The notes beneath the pieces were generated by a model. That model saw nothing but the letters and a program-made list of their open reading frames with translations. It was not told where the DNA came from and made no database searches. Shown here one piece after another: positions 45,455 to 54,920 of a stretch of DNA of 64,000 nt. Position 1 is the first letter of the stretch. Every line of letters begins with the position of its first letter. Origin of the DNA: Bacillota bacterium (GTDB lineage Bacteria > Bacillota > Clostridia > Acetivibrionales > DTU013). The translations under genes were made by a program, and so were the position numbers. The stretch is from assembly GCA_023439545.1 (NCBI GenBank), contig JAEXNT010000079.1, forward strand, positions 1-64,000. The letters run 5' to 3'.

Positions 45455-46066
45455 TTACTTGGTAAGCTGGGGAAGAAGCTCATTCTGGGATTTTTTGACG
45501 TAATTTTTGATATGATTGAAGACTACCGGGCCGGAATGCTTGATTTTGAGGCCGTACTCGTAATATCCCTTGTGTTCTACCTTCCTTACGATCTCGGCAG
45601 TTAGCGAAAGAATGTCCCTGGTAAGGTAAATATCCATGGCAAGCCTCAGACCTTTGAAGTGCGATTCGTTGGAATAGATCAGTACGCCGTATTCGCTGAT
45701 ATCCTTGACGAGTGCGAAGCATTTCTTACGCCCCTGCTCCTCGACGATCCTGTAATCGGCATAAAGCGACACGGGGTAACGCTCGTAGGAACGCATTCTC
45801 GCATCTTCCCCGGGGTCATCTTCTTTATATGCCAGAATTTCCTCAGTCTTTCTATACTCAGATATCCTTGCTCCGACTATCCTGACATTTTCATCGTTGC
45901 CATACGCGACTACAAGAGGGTCGCCGCATAAAAATTCTGCCTTCTGACACTCCTTGGGAAGCTTGACCTCCGTCCCGGTCCCGTCAACGCTGATGACTGT
46001 GCTCTTGAAAACGTTTATCATGGAATAGTGCCTGATAGTAACTATTTCGCCGGCTTCTACTGTCAT
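45455..46066 (-). CDS. PilZ-domain protein (YcgR-like)
   Basis: 203 residues. GGAGGTG 4 bases before ATG 46066 fixes the start. The N-terminal half resembles the YcgR accessory domain (AGEIVTIRHYSMINVFKSTV, beta strands). The PilZ domain from about 90 has the RxxxR-type SYERYPVSL region and DISEYGVLIYS, which together bind cyclic di-GMP. YcgR-type proteins slow flagellar motors or act on wall systems. It lies next to the tad operon on the same strand but upstream of its promoter, so it may link c-di-GMP to pili or motility. That link is inferred. Confidence 0.85.
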   Translation of the reverse strand: MTVEAGEIVTIRHYSMINVFKSTVISVDGTGTEVKLPKECQKAEFLCGDPLVVAYGNDENVRIVGARISEYRKTEEILAYKEDDPGEDARMRSYERYPVSLYADYRIVEEQGRKKCFALVKDISEYGVLIYSNESHFKGLRLAMDIYLTRDILSLTAEIVRKVEHKGYYEYGLKIKHSGPVVFNHIKNYVKKSQNELLPQLTK

Positions 46067-46175
46067 AGTACACCTCCGCGAATACGTCAGCTTACTATAA
46101 TTATATACCACTAATTCCAATAATTAAAGGCTTATGTCTACTGTAACAGACCGGTCGTGGAATTAATATACTATA

Positions 46176-46204
46176 TTGACTGACAATGTTGTAACACTTG
46201 ATAC
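46176..46204 (+). promoter_or_regulatory. Possible promoter for the small membrane peptides
   Basis: TTGACT at 46176-46181 and TGATAC at 46199-46204, 17 bases apart, 70 bases before the first small gene. The -10 match is moderate. Confidence 0.35.
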
Positions 46205-46273
46205 ATATGAAGAATAAATTAAATCAGTGGATTGAAATTTATGTCAACTCTTGGTCGAAAGGAGGACTCCGTA

Positions 46274-46372
46274 ATGGCAGAAAGAGGCGGTAATTTCCTG
46301 GGTGACAATTGCGCTATTTTGTTCTTTATCATTCTGTTCCTGCTGCTGTTTTTTGACAGGGGCATCTGCTGA
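46274..46372 (+). CDS. Tiny membrane peptide 1
   Basis: A 32-residue peptide with a strong ribosome binding site (AAAGGAGG, 9 bases upstream). After MAERGGNF it reads LGDNCAILFFIILFLLLFFD and ends RGIC: one transmembrane helix with a Cys on each side. It is a close relative of the peptide at 46542 (shared DNC, LFFIILFLLLF, RG, C). Too short for usual gene finding. Function unknown; many sporulating Firmicutes have similar one-helix peptides. Confidence 0.65.
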   Translation: MAERGGNFLGDNCAILFFIILFLLLFFDRGIC

Positions 46373-46423
46373 GTGGCTATTTGAACGTCAAAAAAGCCAA
46401 TTGCATTACATGAACGAAAAGAG

Positions 46424-46447
46424 GCCACCCGTGAGGGTGGCTTCGCA
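46424..46447 (+). terminator. Short hairpin after peptide 1
   Basis: GCCACCC (46424-46430), GTGA, GGGTGGC (46435-46441), followed by TTCGCATTTT. A weak terminator between the first and second small genes. Confidence 0.5.
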
Positions 46448-46541
46448 TTTTGCAGGAGGTACATTCTGTAACACATGGATACGCCCATGAATATGATATA
46501 AAAGGCGGCGGGCAGATAGTTCAAATAAGGAGGTAGTTTTA

Positions 46542-46667
46542 ATGCCAAGAGAATTTGCATGCGGTGTTTTAGACAATTGCACATTATTGTTCTTCATCAT
46601 CCTTTTCCTCTTACTGTTCTGGAACAGGGGATGTTTCGGAAGAACCCTAACAAATGAAGTTGAATAG
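46542..46667 (+). CDS. Tiny membrane peptide 2
   Basis: 41 residues, AAGGAGG 8 bases before the ATG. MPREFACGVL is followed by DNCTLLFFIILFLLLFWNRG and a short polar tail ending TNEVE. The helix and its flanks match peptide 1 at most positions, so the two arose by duplication. A membrane location is clear; the role is not known. Confidence 0.65.
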   Translation: MPREFACGVLDNCTLLFFIILFLLLFWNRGCFGRTLTNEVE

Positions 46668-46699
46668 TATAAGATTTATATATGAAAGGAGTGTATGAT

Positions 46700-46846
46700 A
46701 TGGCAGAAAATGAGAGAGGCGGCTTCCTCGGATGCGGAACCGGATTTGGCAGCTGGATCTGGATCATAATCATCATTGTAGTGATCATCCTGATATTCCC
46801 GGCTATTTTCAGGGAAGGAGAAGGCGAAGGTTACTACAAGGAATAA
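46700..46846 (+). CDS. Tiny membrane peptide 3
   Basis: 48 residues with AAAGGAG upstream. It opens MAENERGGFLGCGTGFGSW, similar in its first residues to peptide 1 (MAERGGNFLG), then an Ile-rich helix (WIIIIIVVIILIF) and an acidic tail GEGEGYYKE. A third one-helix peptide in the same run. Function unknown. Confidence 0.6.
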   Translation: MAENERGGFLGCGTGFGSWIWIIIIIVVIILIFPAIFREGEGEGYYKE

Positions 46847-47131
46847 TCCTTAAGGGCGCGGCCGCTTATGACCGGGCCGGCAAACACTACATATCCGGAA
46901 AGACCGAATACTCCGGGAGACATGCCCGCAGCCCTAAACGGACAGAAAATATTCTGTGACGCGCTGCGGGAAATGCCTCTTATTAATATATTCTTTAGTC
47001 TCTTCATTGATAGTTTTTTCCTGTTTTGATATAATTACAAAAAACATCACTTAAATCGACCCCTTTTTTTCACATGCTTTTGCCGAATAAGTATATGAAT
47101 GGCAACAGTTCATGAGGTTATGGGGAAATAT
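46847..47131 (+). other. Gap before the SLH-transglutaminase gene
   Basis: The first 110 bases are GC-rich with short inverted segments (GCGGCCGC, CCGG) but no clear terminator; the rest is AT-rich and probably holds the promoter of the next gene. No gene seen. Confidence 0.4.
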
Positions 47132-48841
47132 ATGAAGAAAAACAAAATATTACTTTACATATTGATAGTAATACTGACAGCATCGACCCTGCCGTTGCAT
47201 GTCTACGCCATCCCTGCCGCGCCGGCCAATTTTGAGAAGGCCGTGGATCTCAAAATACTCGGACTGTTGGCAAATTCTCCCGATGATTTCCAGCTGGACC
47301 GTACCCCGACCCGTCTGGAAGGCGCCGTAATGCTCGTACGACTTCTTGGAAAGGACAAGCAGGTAAGCCATGGGCATTATGAGCACCCGTTTACAGACGT
47401 TCCTGATTGGGCCTGCAGTTATGTGGGCTACTTGTATCAAAACGAATTGACGACCGGTGTAGACAGCTCGAAGTTCGGTTCAGACGCTCCGCTCACGGCA
47501 AAACAGTACGTTATATTCGTCCTGCGTTCGCTCGGCTTCAGGGACGACGTCGATTTCACCAACGGCAATGTAATGGACAAAGCAGTAGAGAAAGGCCTTC
47601 TTACGGTGTCAAGAGCATCGGCGCTGAATGGACAGGCCGGATTCCTTCGGGACGATATGGCAGGTATATCCTATAACGCTTTATCGGTGAAAATGAAGGG
47701 CTCTTCCCAAACCCTGCTGGACAAGCTCGTCACAGCTGATAAAGCTGTATTCAAACCGGCAGCCGCAGTCCTCGGGCTCTATACCTCGGATCTTAAGGGA
47801 GAACTGGGAGGAATGGCTTCGGGCAAACTGCCCTCCAGCAATGGTAAAACCGCAAAAACAAATTACGACCTTTTCTATTTATTACGCAACGCTTTATACA
47901 GCTATGAGAGCACAGTAACGATTGATATCGGCGGTTATGGCGGAGACGTCGACGGGGACTTTAAAAAAACCTTTGACAGAGCTCTTTCAGCTGTTGAAAC
48001 CGTAACCGGTGTGGAGGATCTTGTAAATTCCTGGGAATATCTTGTCAGAGGCAGCAGTCTGAAACTGAGTTTTAAATACAGGTATTCTAAAAGTGAATAC
48101 AACCGGAGAAAGAGCCTTTACACGGCTGCCGTCAACAAAGCCAGGGATATCGTAGCCGGACGCATAACTGCCGGCATGTCCGATTACGTGAAGGAGAAGG
48201 TACTTCACGATTACATTGTCAATAATACTGTCTTCGATTATAAGAATTATCTCAAAAACGCTATCCCGTATATGTCCAATGACGTATACGGCTGTCTGGT
48301 AAAGGGCTCGGCGGTCTGCTATGGATACACTGAAGCAATGAAGCTGCTGTGCGATCTGTCCGGCATCGAATGCATCATCGTCACCGGAAGAACAAAGAAT
48401 AACGGCGTTTATGAAGACCATGTCTGGAATATGGTCAGGATCGACGGCGAGTACTGCCATGTCGACGTCACGAGCGACGATCCGGTGTCCGGGGACGGCA
48501 CAAATATGCTTACATATTGCTATTTCAACCTGAACGACACTGAAATGGCCAGATCGGCCAGCTGGGAAAGAAGCGTGTATCCGGTATGCAGCTCTCCCAG
48601 GAATGGCTATTATTACAGGAGCAACAACCTTGCAAACAACAGGAATGATTTTGATAAGGCCCTTCTTACGGCTTTGGAAAAACGCACCAGCATTATCGAG
48701 ATAAAGGTCACAGACTATACGCAGCCGAGGTATTCCAACCTGACGGATATAATGATCAAATCGGGGAACGTGCTTAAATATCGGTATTCAGTAAACGATG
48801 ATTACGGCGTTATACGGATCTTCAATATCCAGTATACGTAA
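47132..48841 (+). CDS. Surface protein with SLH domains and a transglutaminase-like domain
   Basis: 569 residues. ATG 47132 follows GGGGA by 5 bases and opens a signal peptide ending HVYA. Two S-layer homology repeats (about 35-165, with FTDVPDWACSYVGYLYQNEL and LTAKQYVIFVLRSLGF) bind wall polymer. The C-terminal half holds a transglutaminase-like domain (about 350-480): YVKEKVLHDYIVNN, catalytic Cys in GSAVCYGYTEAMKLL, His in EDHVWNMVRIDG and Asp in HVDVTSDDP. The triad is complete, so it may be a cysteine peptidase or crosslinking enzyme on the cell surface. Its TagO/MnaA-made anchor polymer is a plausible link. Confidence 0.87.
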   Translation: MKKNKILLYILIVILTASTLPLHVYAIPAAPANFEKAVDLKILGLLANSPDDFQLDRTPTRLEGAVMLVRLLGKDKQVSHGHYEHPFTDVPDWACSYVGYLYQNELTTGVDSSKFGSDAPLTAKQYVIFVLRSLGFRDDVDFTNGNVMDKAVEKGLLTVSRASALNGQAGFLRDDMAGISYNALSVKMKGSSQTLLDKLVTADKAVFKPAAAVLGLYTSDLKGELGGMASGKLPSSNGKTAKTNYDLFYLLRNALYSYESTVTIDIGGYGGDVDGDFKKTFDRALSAVETVTGVEDLVNSWEYLVRGSSLKLSFKYRYSKSEYNRRKSLYTAAVNKARDIVAGRITAGMSDYVKEKVLHDYIVNNTVFDYKNYLKNAIPYMSNDVYGCLVKGSAVCYGYTEAMKLLCDLSGIECIIVTGRTKNNGVYEDHVWNMVRIDGEYCHVDVTSDDPVSGDGTNMLTYCYFNLNDTEMARSASWERSVYPVCSSPRNGYYYRSNNLANNRNDFDKALLTALEKRTSIIEIKVTDYTQPRYSNLTDIMIKSGNVLKYRYSVNDDYGVIRIFNIQYT

Positions 48842-48850
48842 AAATAATTA

Positions 48851-48924
48851 AAAATCACATACGCATCGTGCAACTGTGATTTTTGAACAATATAATAAAA
48901 AAAGTTGGTTTACATAAAACCAAC
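48851..48924 (+). terminator. Two consecutive hairpins after the SLH gene
   Basis: AAAAATCACA (48851-48860) pairs with TGTGATTTTT (48876-48885), a symmetric terminator able to act both ways. A second stem GTTGGTTT/AAAACCAAC lies at 48904-48924. From 48925 to 49186 only AT-rich spacer is seen, which must hold the helD promoter. Confidence 0.7.
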
Positions 48925-49186
48925 AAATTCTCACACTACTGATACAAAGGCACTATCTTCATTTTCTTAGTATATTCTAGCCTCAAAACCTCAGATTGTC
49001 AAGATAATTCCAGTAAAACTGAGATATAATAATCGCATATACGATATCTTTGCCGCCAGATTCAGGAAGATTGCTTTTCGGTCTTCCTGCCCCTTTATTT
49101 TCCGGGCCTGATGAAGTAAAATAAAAGTCCGCGCGGAAATTTACAGAAATTTTTATAAGCAGATCAATATGTATGGAGGTGAAACG

Positions 49187-51472
49187 ATGCCTGCAATAAA
49201 ACACCCGGATTATAACGAAGAGCTGGCAAGGTGCAATTATACGCTCGGGTACGTGGAAAAGAGCCTCGAAAGCACACTCAAAAAGAAAAGCCGGGTCGAC
49301 AGCGACCTCGACAAGGCAAGAAGACATTTCAACGCTGAAAACAGCCAGGATTACATCGATATCATAGTGAACAACCTGCTGCAAGGCAATATGGACGTCA
49401 AGCTAAGGAACCTCGTCGCAGCCAAGAGCAAGCCGTATTTCGCCCGTATCGATTTTTCGGAGAAAGATAAAAAGGCAGCGGAAAAGCTTTATATAGGCAA
49501 GATGTCACTGATACGCGATGAGGATCAGAAGCTGATAATCGTGGATTGGCGCGCGCCCGTTGCAAACCTCTATTATGAAGGGCGGCTGGGCGATGCTTCA
49601 TACGAATGCCCCGATGGAAAGATAGACGGAAAGCTGAGGCTTAAAAGGCAGTTTTCCATAGATAAGGGCGAGCTCAAGGAAATATTCGACATCGACATCA
49701 CCACTAATGACGAGTTTTTGCAAAGCTCTCTGGGCGCCAATGCAGACAACCGACTAAAGGATATAGTCACAACGATACAGGCCGAACAGAATGCTATCAT
49801 AAGGGCAGACATGTGGCGGCCGCTCATCGTGCAGGGAGCCGCCGGAAGCGGTAAGACCACAATAGCGCTGCATCGTATAGCATACCTGATATATAACTAC
49901 GAAAAGTCCTTTTCCCCTGAAAACTTCATGATAATTGCTCCAAACAGGCTGTTCCTCAATTATATCTCGGACGTACTGCCTGAGTTGGGCGTCGAAAAGG
50001 TCCGCCAAACTACCTTCGAGGATTTTGCCCAGGATCTGATCGGCAAGAGGTTCAAATTGCGCGACGCGAATGAAAAGCTGCTGGCCTTTGTCGACCATAC
50101 GCTCGATGGCGCCGAAAAGAGCAGACTGGCCCTGGTCAGAAAGACTTCCGAGTTCAAAGCCTCGATGAGCTTCAAGGAAGCGCTGGACTCCTATCTCAGG
50201 CTGATAGAGGAAAACTTTATCCCCAAAGAGGATTTTATGCTGGGCTCAACATTGATCTACAAATACAAGGAGCTGAATGAACTGTTCCTTACACAGTACA
50301 AAATGTGGCCGATCGCAAGAAGGGTCGACGAAATCAGGAAAAATCTGAAGACACGGCTTTCGGTTAAAAAGCAGGCTGTTATAACCCAGCTTCATGAAGA
50401 CTGTGACAAGAAGGTCGCGCTGCTCAAGGCGACGATCTACGACGAGGAAGAGCGGCAAAGGCTTGTGGTCGGCGCGATGGATCAGAGGGACTATGCTCTC
50501 GCACATCTTGAAAGCACAGTAAAAAGCGCTATCGGCGAATATATCAAAAAAATCTCGAAGCTTAGCCCTTATGAGTATTACAAGGATTTCGTCAACGACA
50601 GCGAGCTATTTGAGAGGATAGCCGGACCATACCTTAGCCAAGAGGTTTGCGAATTCGCGCACAGCTATACCTCGGACATGCTGAAGTCGGGACACCTGGA
50701 CATTGAAGACCTTGCGCCGATCATATACCTGAAGTTCTGCATATACGGCATCGACGAAAAGATACCGGTGAGGCATGTTGTTATTGATGAAGCCCAGGAT
50801 TTCAGCGCATTTCAGATATTCGTACTGAAACGCATAATCAAGGACAGTTCGTTCACGATACTCGGCGACCTGAACCAGGGAATACATTCGTACAGGGGCA
50901 TTAAGGAGTGGAACGAGATTACGGAGCACGTTTTCAGCGACAGAAAAAATGAATTTCTGACACTGGAACAGAGTTACAGGACTACGGTCGAAATTATGGA
51001 TTCCGCAAATATAGTGCTCGATAAAATAAAGAGCCGCGAGGTCAACAAGGGGCGTCCTGTCATCCGTCATGGCGAAAGGGTCAGAATATCCGCCATGCCC
51101 GACAGGCAGGGCATAATTCGCGAGATCGTTAGAAACATAGCAGACTTCAGAAGCCTTTCATATAAATCGATAGCCGTTATCTGTAAAACTCTCAGGGAAT
51201 GCAAGGATGTCCATGCTTTTCTGTCGAAGCAGGTCAGCGACATAACACTTGTGAGCGGCAAGGAAGAGGTCTACAAAAGCGGGCTTGTGGTGCTCCCGTC
51301 CTGCCTTGCCAAAGGTCTTGAATTCGACGCGGTGGTCATATACAACGCCGACTGCGAAGGTTATACCGAGGATGAACTCGATATAAAGCTCCTTTATGTG
51401 GCCATGACAAGGGCGCTGCATAAGCTCTACATCTATCATACCGGCGAGCTTACTCCTCTGCTCAAGCCGTGA
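49187..51472 (+). CDS. helD: HelD-like UvrD-family helicase/ATPase
   Basis: 761 residues. GGAGGTGAA fixes ATG 49187. The N-terminal coiled coil (about 1-60), the KLIIVDWRAPVANLYYEG region, the Walker A VQGAAGSGKTTIALHR near 220, Walker B VVIDEAQDFSAFQ, ILGDLNQGIHSYRG and the C-terminal KGLEFDAVVIYNADCEGYTE with LYVAMTRALHKLYI define the HelD group. In Bacillus HelD pulls stalled RNA polymerase off DNA and helps recycle it. It is followed after 210 bases by an SNF2 helicase; the two may be related in transcription-replication conflict handling, which is inferred. Confidence 0.9.
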   Translation: MPAIKHPDYNEELARCNYTLGYVEKSLESTLKKKSRVDSDLDKARRHFNAENSQDYIDIIVNNLLQGNMDVKLRNLVAAKSKPYFARIDFSEKDKKAAEKLYIGKMSLIRDEDQKLIIVDWRAPVANLYYEGRLGDASYECPDGKIDGKLRLKRQFSIDKGELKEIFDIDITTNDEFLQSSLGANADNRLKDIVTTIQAEQNAIIRADMWRPLIVQGAAGSGKTTIALHRIAYLIYNYEKSFSPENFMIIAPNRLFLNYISDVLPELGVEKVRQTTFEDFAQDLIGKRFKLRDANEKLLAFVDHTLDGAEKSRLALVRKTSEFKASMSFKEALDSYLRLIEENFIPKEDFMLGSTLIYKYKELNELFLTQYKMWPIARRVDEIRKNLKTRLSVKKQAVITQLHEDCDKKVALLKATIYDEEERQRLVVGAMDQRDYALAHLESTVKSAIGEYIKKISKLSPYEYYKDFVNDSELFERIAGPYLSQEVCEFAHSYTSDMLKSGHLDIEDLAPIIYLKFCIYGIDEKIPVRHVVIDEAQDFSAFQIFVLKRIIKDSSFTILGDLNQGIHSYRGIKEWNEITEHVFSDRKNEFLTLEQSYRTTVEIMDSANIVLDKIKSREVNKGRPVIRHGERVRISAMPDRQGIIREIVRNIADFRSLSYKSIAVICKTLRECKDVHAFLSKQVSDITLVSGKEEVYKSGLVVLPSCLAKGLEFDAVVIYNADCEGYTEDELDIKLLYVAMTRALHKLYIYHTGELTPLLKP

Positions 51473-51602
51473 TATTCTGCGGTAATTGGCACATATCCGT
51501 TCAACTTCACCGATATGCCTGTTTCGACTCCATTGGATAAAAAATATTTTCGCTTCATTTTTGGTTAAAACTCTTCCAAAATGTTATATAATATAAGGAT
51601 AC

Positions 51603-51683
51603 GGTTATGCCGGCAGATTATCGGGGCATAACCGGGAAACTACAGAGTATCCGGGTTTCCGGGTACGCGTTTATGGAGTAAAG
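51603..51683 (+). promoter_or_regulatory. Structured leader of the SNF2 gene
   Basis: GGTTATGCC (51603-51611) and GGCATAACC (51625-51633) are perfect complements, followed by GGAAAC/GGTTTCC and a TCCGGG pair up to the ribosome binding site. A TATAAT lies at 51587-51592 just upstream, so the transcript would begin with this fold. It may affect stability or translation. Confidence 0.45.
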
Positions 51684-54600
51684 ATGTTCGATCTGACCCG
51701 CGAATCCATCCTGGCAAAAACGCCTCTCAATGAATTTGAAGCAGGACAGGATTATTACAGAAACAAACGAATAAAATCCGTGCAATACAACCAGGAAAGA
51801 CGGACCTTTACCGCTACGGTGCTGGGTTCCAAGCTTTATACATTGCACCTTAAATTCGATACCTCAGGAAAGCTTTCTGAAGCGGATTGCACATGCCCTG
51901 TGGGCAACGACGGCTGGGGTTGCTGCAAGCATATGGCGGCCGTTTTGCTGTTAATCCAGGAAAAGGACAGCAAGGGCTTTTTCCGCGAGCTGCGTTTCAG
52001 GCAGGCCGCCAAGGATATTTTCAACTTTTTCAGCGACAAACAGATAACGATAAAATCAACGGTCACAATCCAACCGGTATTCGAGCTGACGAGATCCGAA
52101 ACCGCCGACAAATCGCTCCAGCCTGCCATAAAGCTGCGAATCGGGCAGCCTGACGGCAGACTGTATATAGTAAAGGATATCAAGCGGCTGTTATACCATA
52201 TGGAAAACAACCTCGAGCTCAATTTCGGTAAAAAATTCACCTATTACCCTTCCAGGCATGAGTTCAAGGACAGGGATCTGGAACTTGTCAACCTGCTGAG
52301 GGAAATATACGAGACTGATAAGCTTGTGGAAAGGCTGGGCCGCGGGCGTTCAGACACCGGCATATTTCCCGATGGGAAAGTATGCCTGACGGACAGCACG
52401 CTAAAAAAATTTCTACAGATATATGAAAATGAACCGTTTTCTGCGGTCATCCTCGGAACCGAGCATGAAGCCGTAAGAATAAAAACGGAAGATATACCGG
52501 TGCAATTCCTGCTGACCAGCGACGCCCAAGATTTTGTCCTGAGCATAGATTTCGAGGGTTCCATGCTACCGCTGACGGAGGACGGAGAATATTTCTACTC
52601 CGGCGGTGAGATCTACAGGATCTCAAGGCAGCAGAGCGAATACCTGAAGCCCTTCTATATGGCAATGATGAGCCAGAAAGGCCGAAAGCTTCGTTTCATC
52701 GAAGAGGATAAGCAGCGTTTCATATCGGAAATACTGCCGTTTGCAGAAAAGGCGGGCAAACTGTCAATATCGGAGCAGGTACAGTCCACAATAGAAAAGC
52801 TGCCGCTGGAAGCCGAGATCTACCTTGACCGAGACGGCTTCGACATCGTATCGGAGGTTCGGTTCATATACGGCGACAGCACAATCAATCCCTTCCTGCC
52901 GTTTATCAGGACAAATTCGGGCTCCGAAAAGCTGCTCATCCGCGACGTAAAAAATGAGGAGGCCATACTCGATGTGCTCGGAATGGCTGATTTTAAAGTA
53001 AGGGAAGGAAAGATACACCTATCGGGCGACGATAACATATATGACTTTATATTCAGGCTGGTACCACTGCTTCAGGATTATGCCTCGGTATATTACTCCG
53101 AAAGCCTGAAAAACCTGAAGTTAAGAGCATCCATATCGTTCTCCGCCCGCTTCAGGCTGAACAACGAAACAAGCATGCTGGAATTTTCATTCAATGCGGA
53201 GGGGATCGACCGATCTGAACTTGCAGACATTTTTGCGTCGATACGGCGGAAGAAAAAATTCTACCAATTGAAGAACGGCAGCTTTATCAAACTTGACTCG
53301 AATGAGTTCTCCCGCATCAGCGATTTTATGGAAAAGCTCGACGTGGAACCCGAGCAGCTCGAGAACGATTACATAGAGATGCCTCGTTTCAGGGCGGCAT
53401 ACCTGGATCAGAACATCCGGGACCTCGGCATCCACAATATCGAAAGGAATGCCGCGTTCAAGGAGTTCGTGCAGAACATAAGAGAGCCCGAAGACATGTC
53501 GTTCCACGCTCCGGCCGGGCTTACAGGCTCACTCAGGGATTATCAGAAATTCGGCTTCAAATGGCTGAAAACTCTCGATCATTACGGACTCGGCGGCGTA
53601 CTTGCGGATGATATGGGCCTTGGCAAGACGCTGCAGATCATAGCGCTGCTGCTGTCGGCGAAGAAGGAAAAGGGTACGAAACCGTCCCTCATTGTCGTCC
53701 CAACATCACTGGTATTCAACTGGTGCGCCGAGTTCGACAAGTTTGCGCCGGAGCTCGTTTACACCGCCGTTATAGGCAACCGCAGCGAACGTCAGGACAA
53801 AATCGGAGACCTGTCCGGGTATGACGCGGTGATTACCTCCTACCCCTTGATCAGAAGGGATATCGAGCTGTATGAAAAACAGGAATTCAGGTACTGCATA
53901 CTCGACGAGGCGCAGTATATTAAAAATCCGGCGTCGCGGAACGCGCATTCTGTAAAGCATGTTCATGCCGAAACACGGTTTGCGCTTACGGGAACGCCTA
54001 TGGAGAACAACCTGTACGAGCTCTGGTCGATTTTTGATTTCATTCTGCCGGGCTACCTGTATTCCTACAGCTATTTCGATGAGAAATATGCAAAGCCGGC
54101 GTCCGGCGAAGAGGGCTATGAAGCGCTCAACGACTTAAACAGGCTGATCAGACCGTTTATTTTGAGAAGGCTAAAGAAGGACGTCCTGAACGAGCTGCCC
54201 GAGAAGATCGAAAATACCATGATCGCAGACCTGACGGAGGAGCAGAAGAAGCTTTACCTGGCATATCTCGAGGATATCAGGGGCGAAGTCAGACAGGAGC
54301 TCGAGGAATTCGGCCTTGAAAGGAGCAGGATACGAATCCTGGCCGCTTTGACAAGGTTAAGACAGCTATGCTGCCACCCGTCGCTGTTTGTGGAAAACTA
54401 TACGGGCGAAAGCGGCAAGATGCAGCTGCTTGAAGAAATACTGCAGGATTCCCTGGAGGGCGGTCACAGGATACTGTTATTCTCGCAGTTTACGGGAATG
54501 CTCCAAATGATCCGCAGGAAACTCGAAGAGCTCAAGATACCGAGTCTATACCTGGACGGCTCGACGCCCGTCTCCGAAAGGGGATATATGGTCAATTCGT

Positions 54601-54920
54601 TCAACGAGGGCATAGGGAAGGTTTTCCTTATTTCGCTCAAGGCTGGCGGGACCGGCCTCAACCTCACCGGCGCCGACACCGTCATACATTTTGACCCCTG
54701 GTGGAACCCCGCCGTGGAGGACCAGGCGACGGACCGCTCCTACCGCATTGGCCAGAAGAAGTCCGTCTATGTCATGAAGCTCGTTACCAGGGGCACCATA
54801 GAGGAAAAAATAATTGCGCTCCAGGATAGGAAGCGCAATATTATCGACGCCGTCATCCAGCCCGGCGAAACCTTGCTTTCAAAGATGACCAGGGAAGAGA
54901 TCCAGGCCTTGTTCGAGTAG
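51684..54920 (+). CDS. SWIM zinc-finger SNF2-family helicase
   Basis: 1078 residues. The N-terminal SWIM finger CTCPVGNDGWGCCKH (about 70-84) is complete, followed by the SNF2-associated domain (about 100-560). The SNF2 core starts with LRDYQKFGFKWLKTL and has motif I ADDMGLGKTLQ (about 645), motif Ia VVPTSLVFNW, motif II LDEAQYIKN, motif III LTGTPMENNLYELWS and, in the second lobe, LFSQFTGMLQMI, SLKAGGTGLNLTGADTV and the motif VI DRSYRIGQKK. It is a DNA translocase, probably acting in repair or transcription remodelling; bacterial targets are poorly known. GGAG precedes the ATG by 6 bases. Confidence 0.93.
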   Translation: MFDLTRESILAKTPLNEFEAGQDYYRNKRIKSVQYNQERRTFTATVLGSKLYTLHLKFDTSGKLSEADCTCPVGNDGWGCCKHMAAVLLLIQEKDSKGFFRELRFRQAAKDIFNFFSDKQITIKSTVTIQPVFELTRSETADKSLQPAIKLRIGQPDGRLYIVKDIKRLLYHMENNLELNFGKKFTYYPSRHEFKDRDLELVNLLREIYETDKLVERLGRGRSDTGIFPDGKVCLTDSTLKKFLQIYENEPFSAVILGTEHEAVRIKTEDIPVQFLLTSDAQDFVLSIDFEGSMLPLTEDGEYFYSGGEIYRISRQQSEYLKPFYMAMMSQKGRKLRFIEEDKQRFISEILPFAEKAGKLSISEQVQSTIEKLPLEAEIYLDRDGFDIVSEVRFIYGDSTINPFLPFIRTNSGSEKLLIRDVKNEEAILDVLGMADFKVREGKIHLSGDDNIYDFIFRLVPLLQDYASVYYSESLKNLKLRASISFSARFRLNNETSMLEFSFNAEGIDRSELADIFASIRRKKKFYQLKNGSFIKLDSNEFSRISDFMEKLDVEPEQLENDYIEMPRFRAAYLDQNIRDLGIHNIERNAAFKEFVQNIREPEDMSFHAPAGLTGSLRDYQKFGFKWLKTLDHYGLGGVLADDMGLGKTLQIIALLLSAKKEKGTKPSLIVVPTSLVFNWCAEFDKFAPELVYTAVIGNRSERQDKIGDLSGYDAVITSYPLIRRDIELYEKQEFRYCILDEAQYIKNPASRNAHSVKHVHAETRFALTGTPMENNLYELWSIFDFILPGYLYSYSYFDEKYAKPASGEEGYEALNDLNRLIRPFILRRLKKDVLNELPEKIENTMIADLTEEQKKLYLAYLEDIRGEVRQELEEFGLERSRIRILAALTRLRQLCCHPSLFVENYTGESGKMQLLEEILQDSLEGGHRILLFSQFTGMLQMIRRKLEELKIPSLYLDGSTPVSERGYMVNSFNEGIGKVFLISLKAGGTGLNLTGADTVIHFDPWWNPAVEDQATDRSYRIGQKKSVYVMKLVTRGTIEEKIIALQDRKRNIIDAVIQPGETLLSKMTREEIQALFE

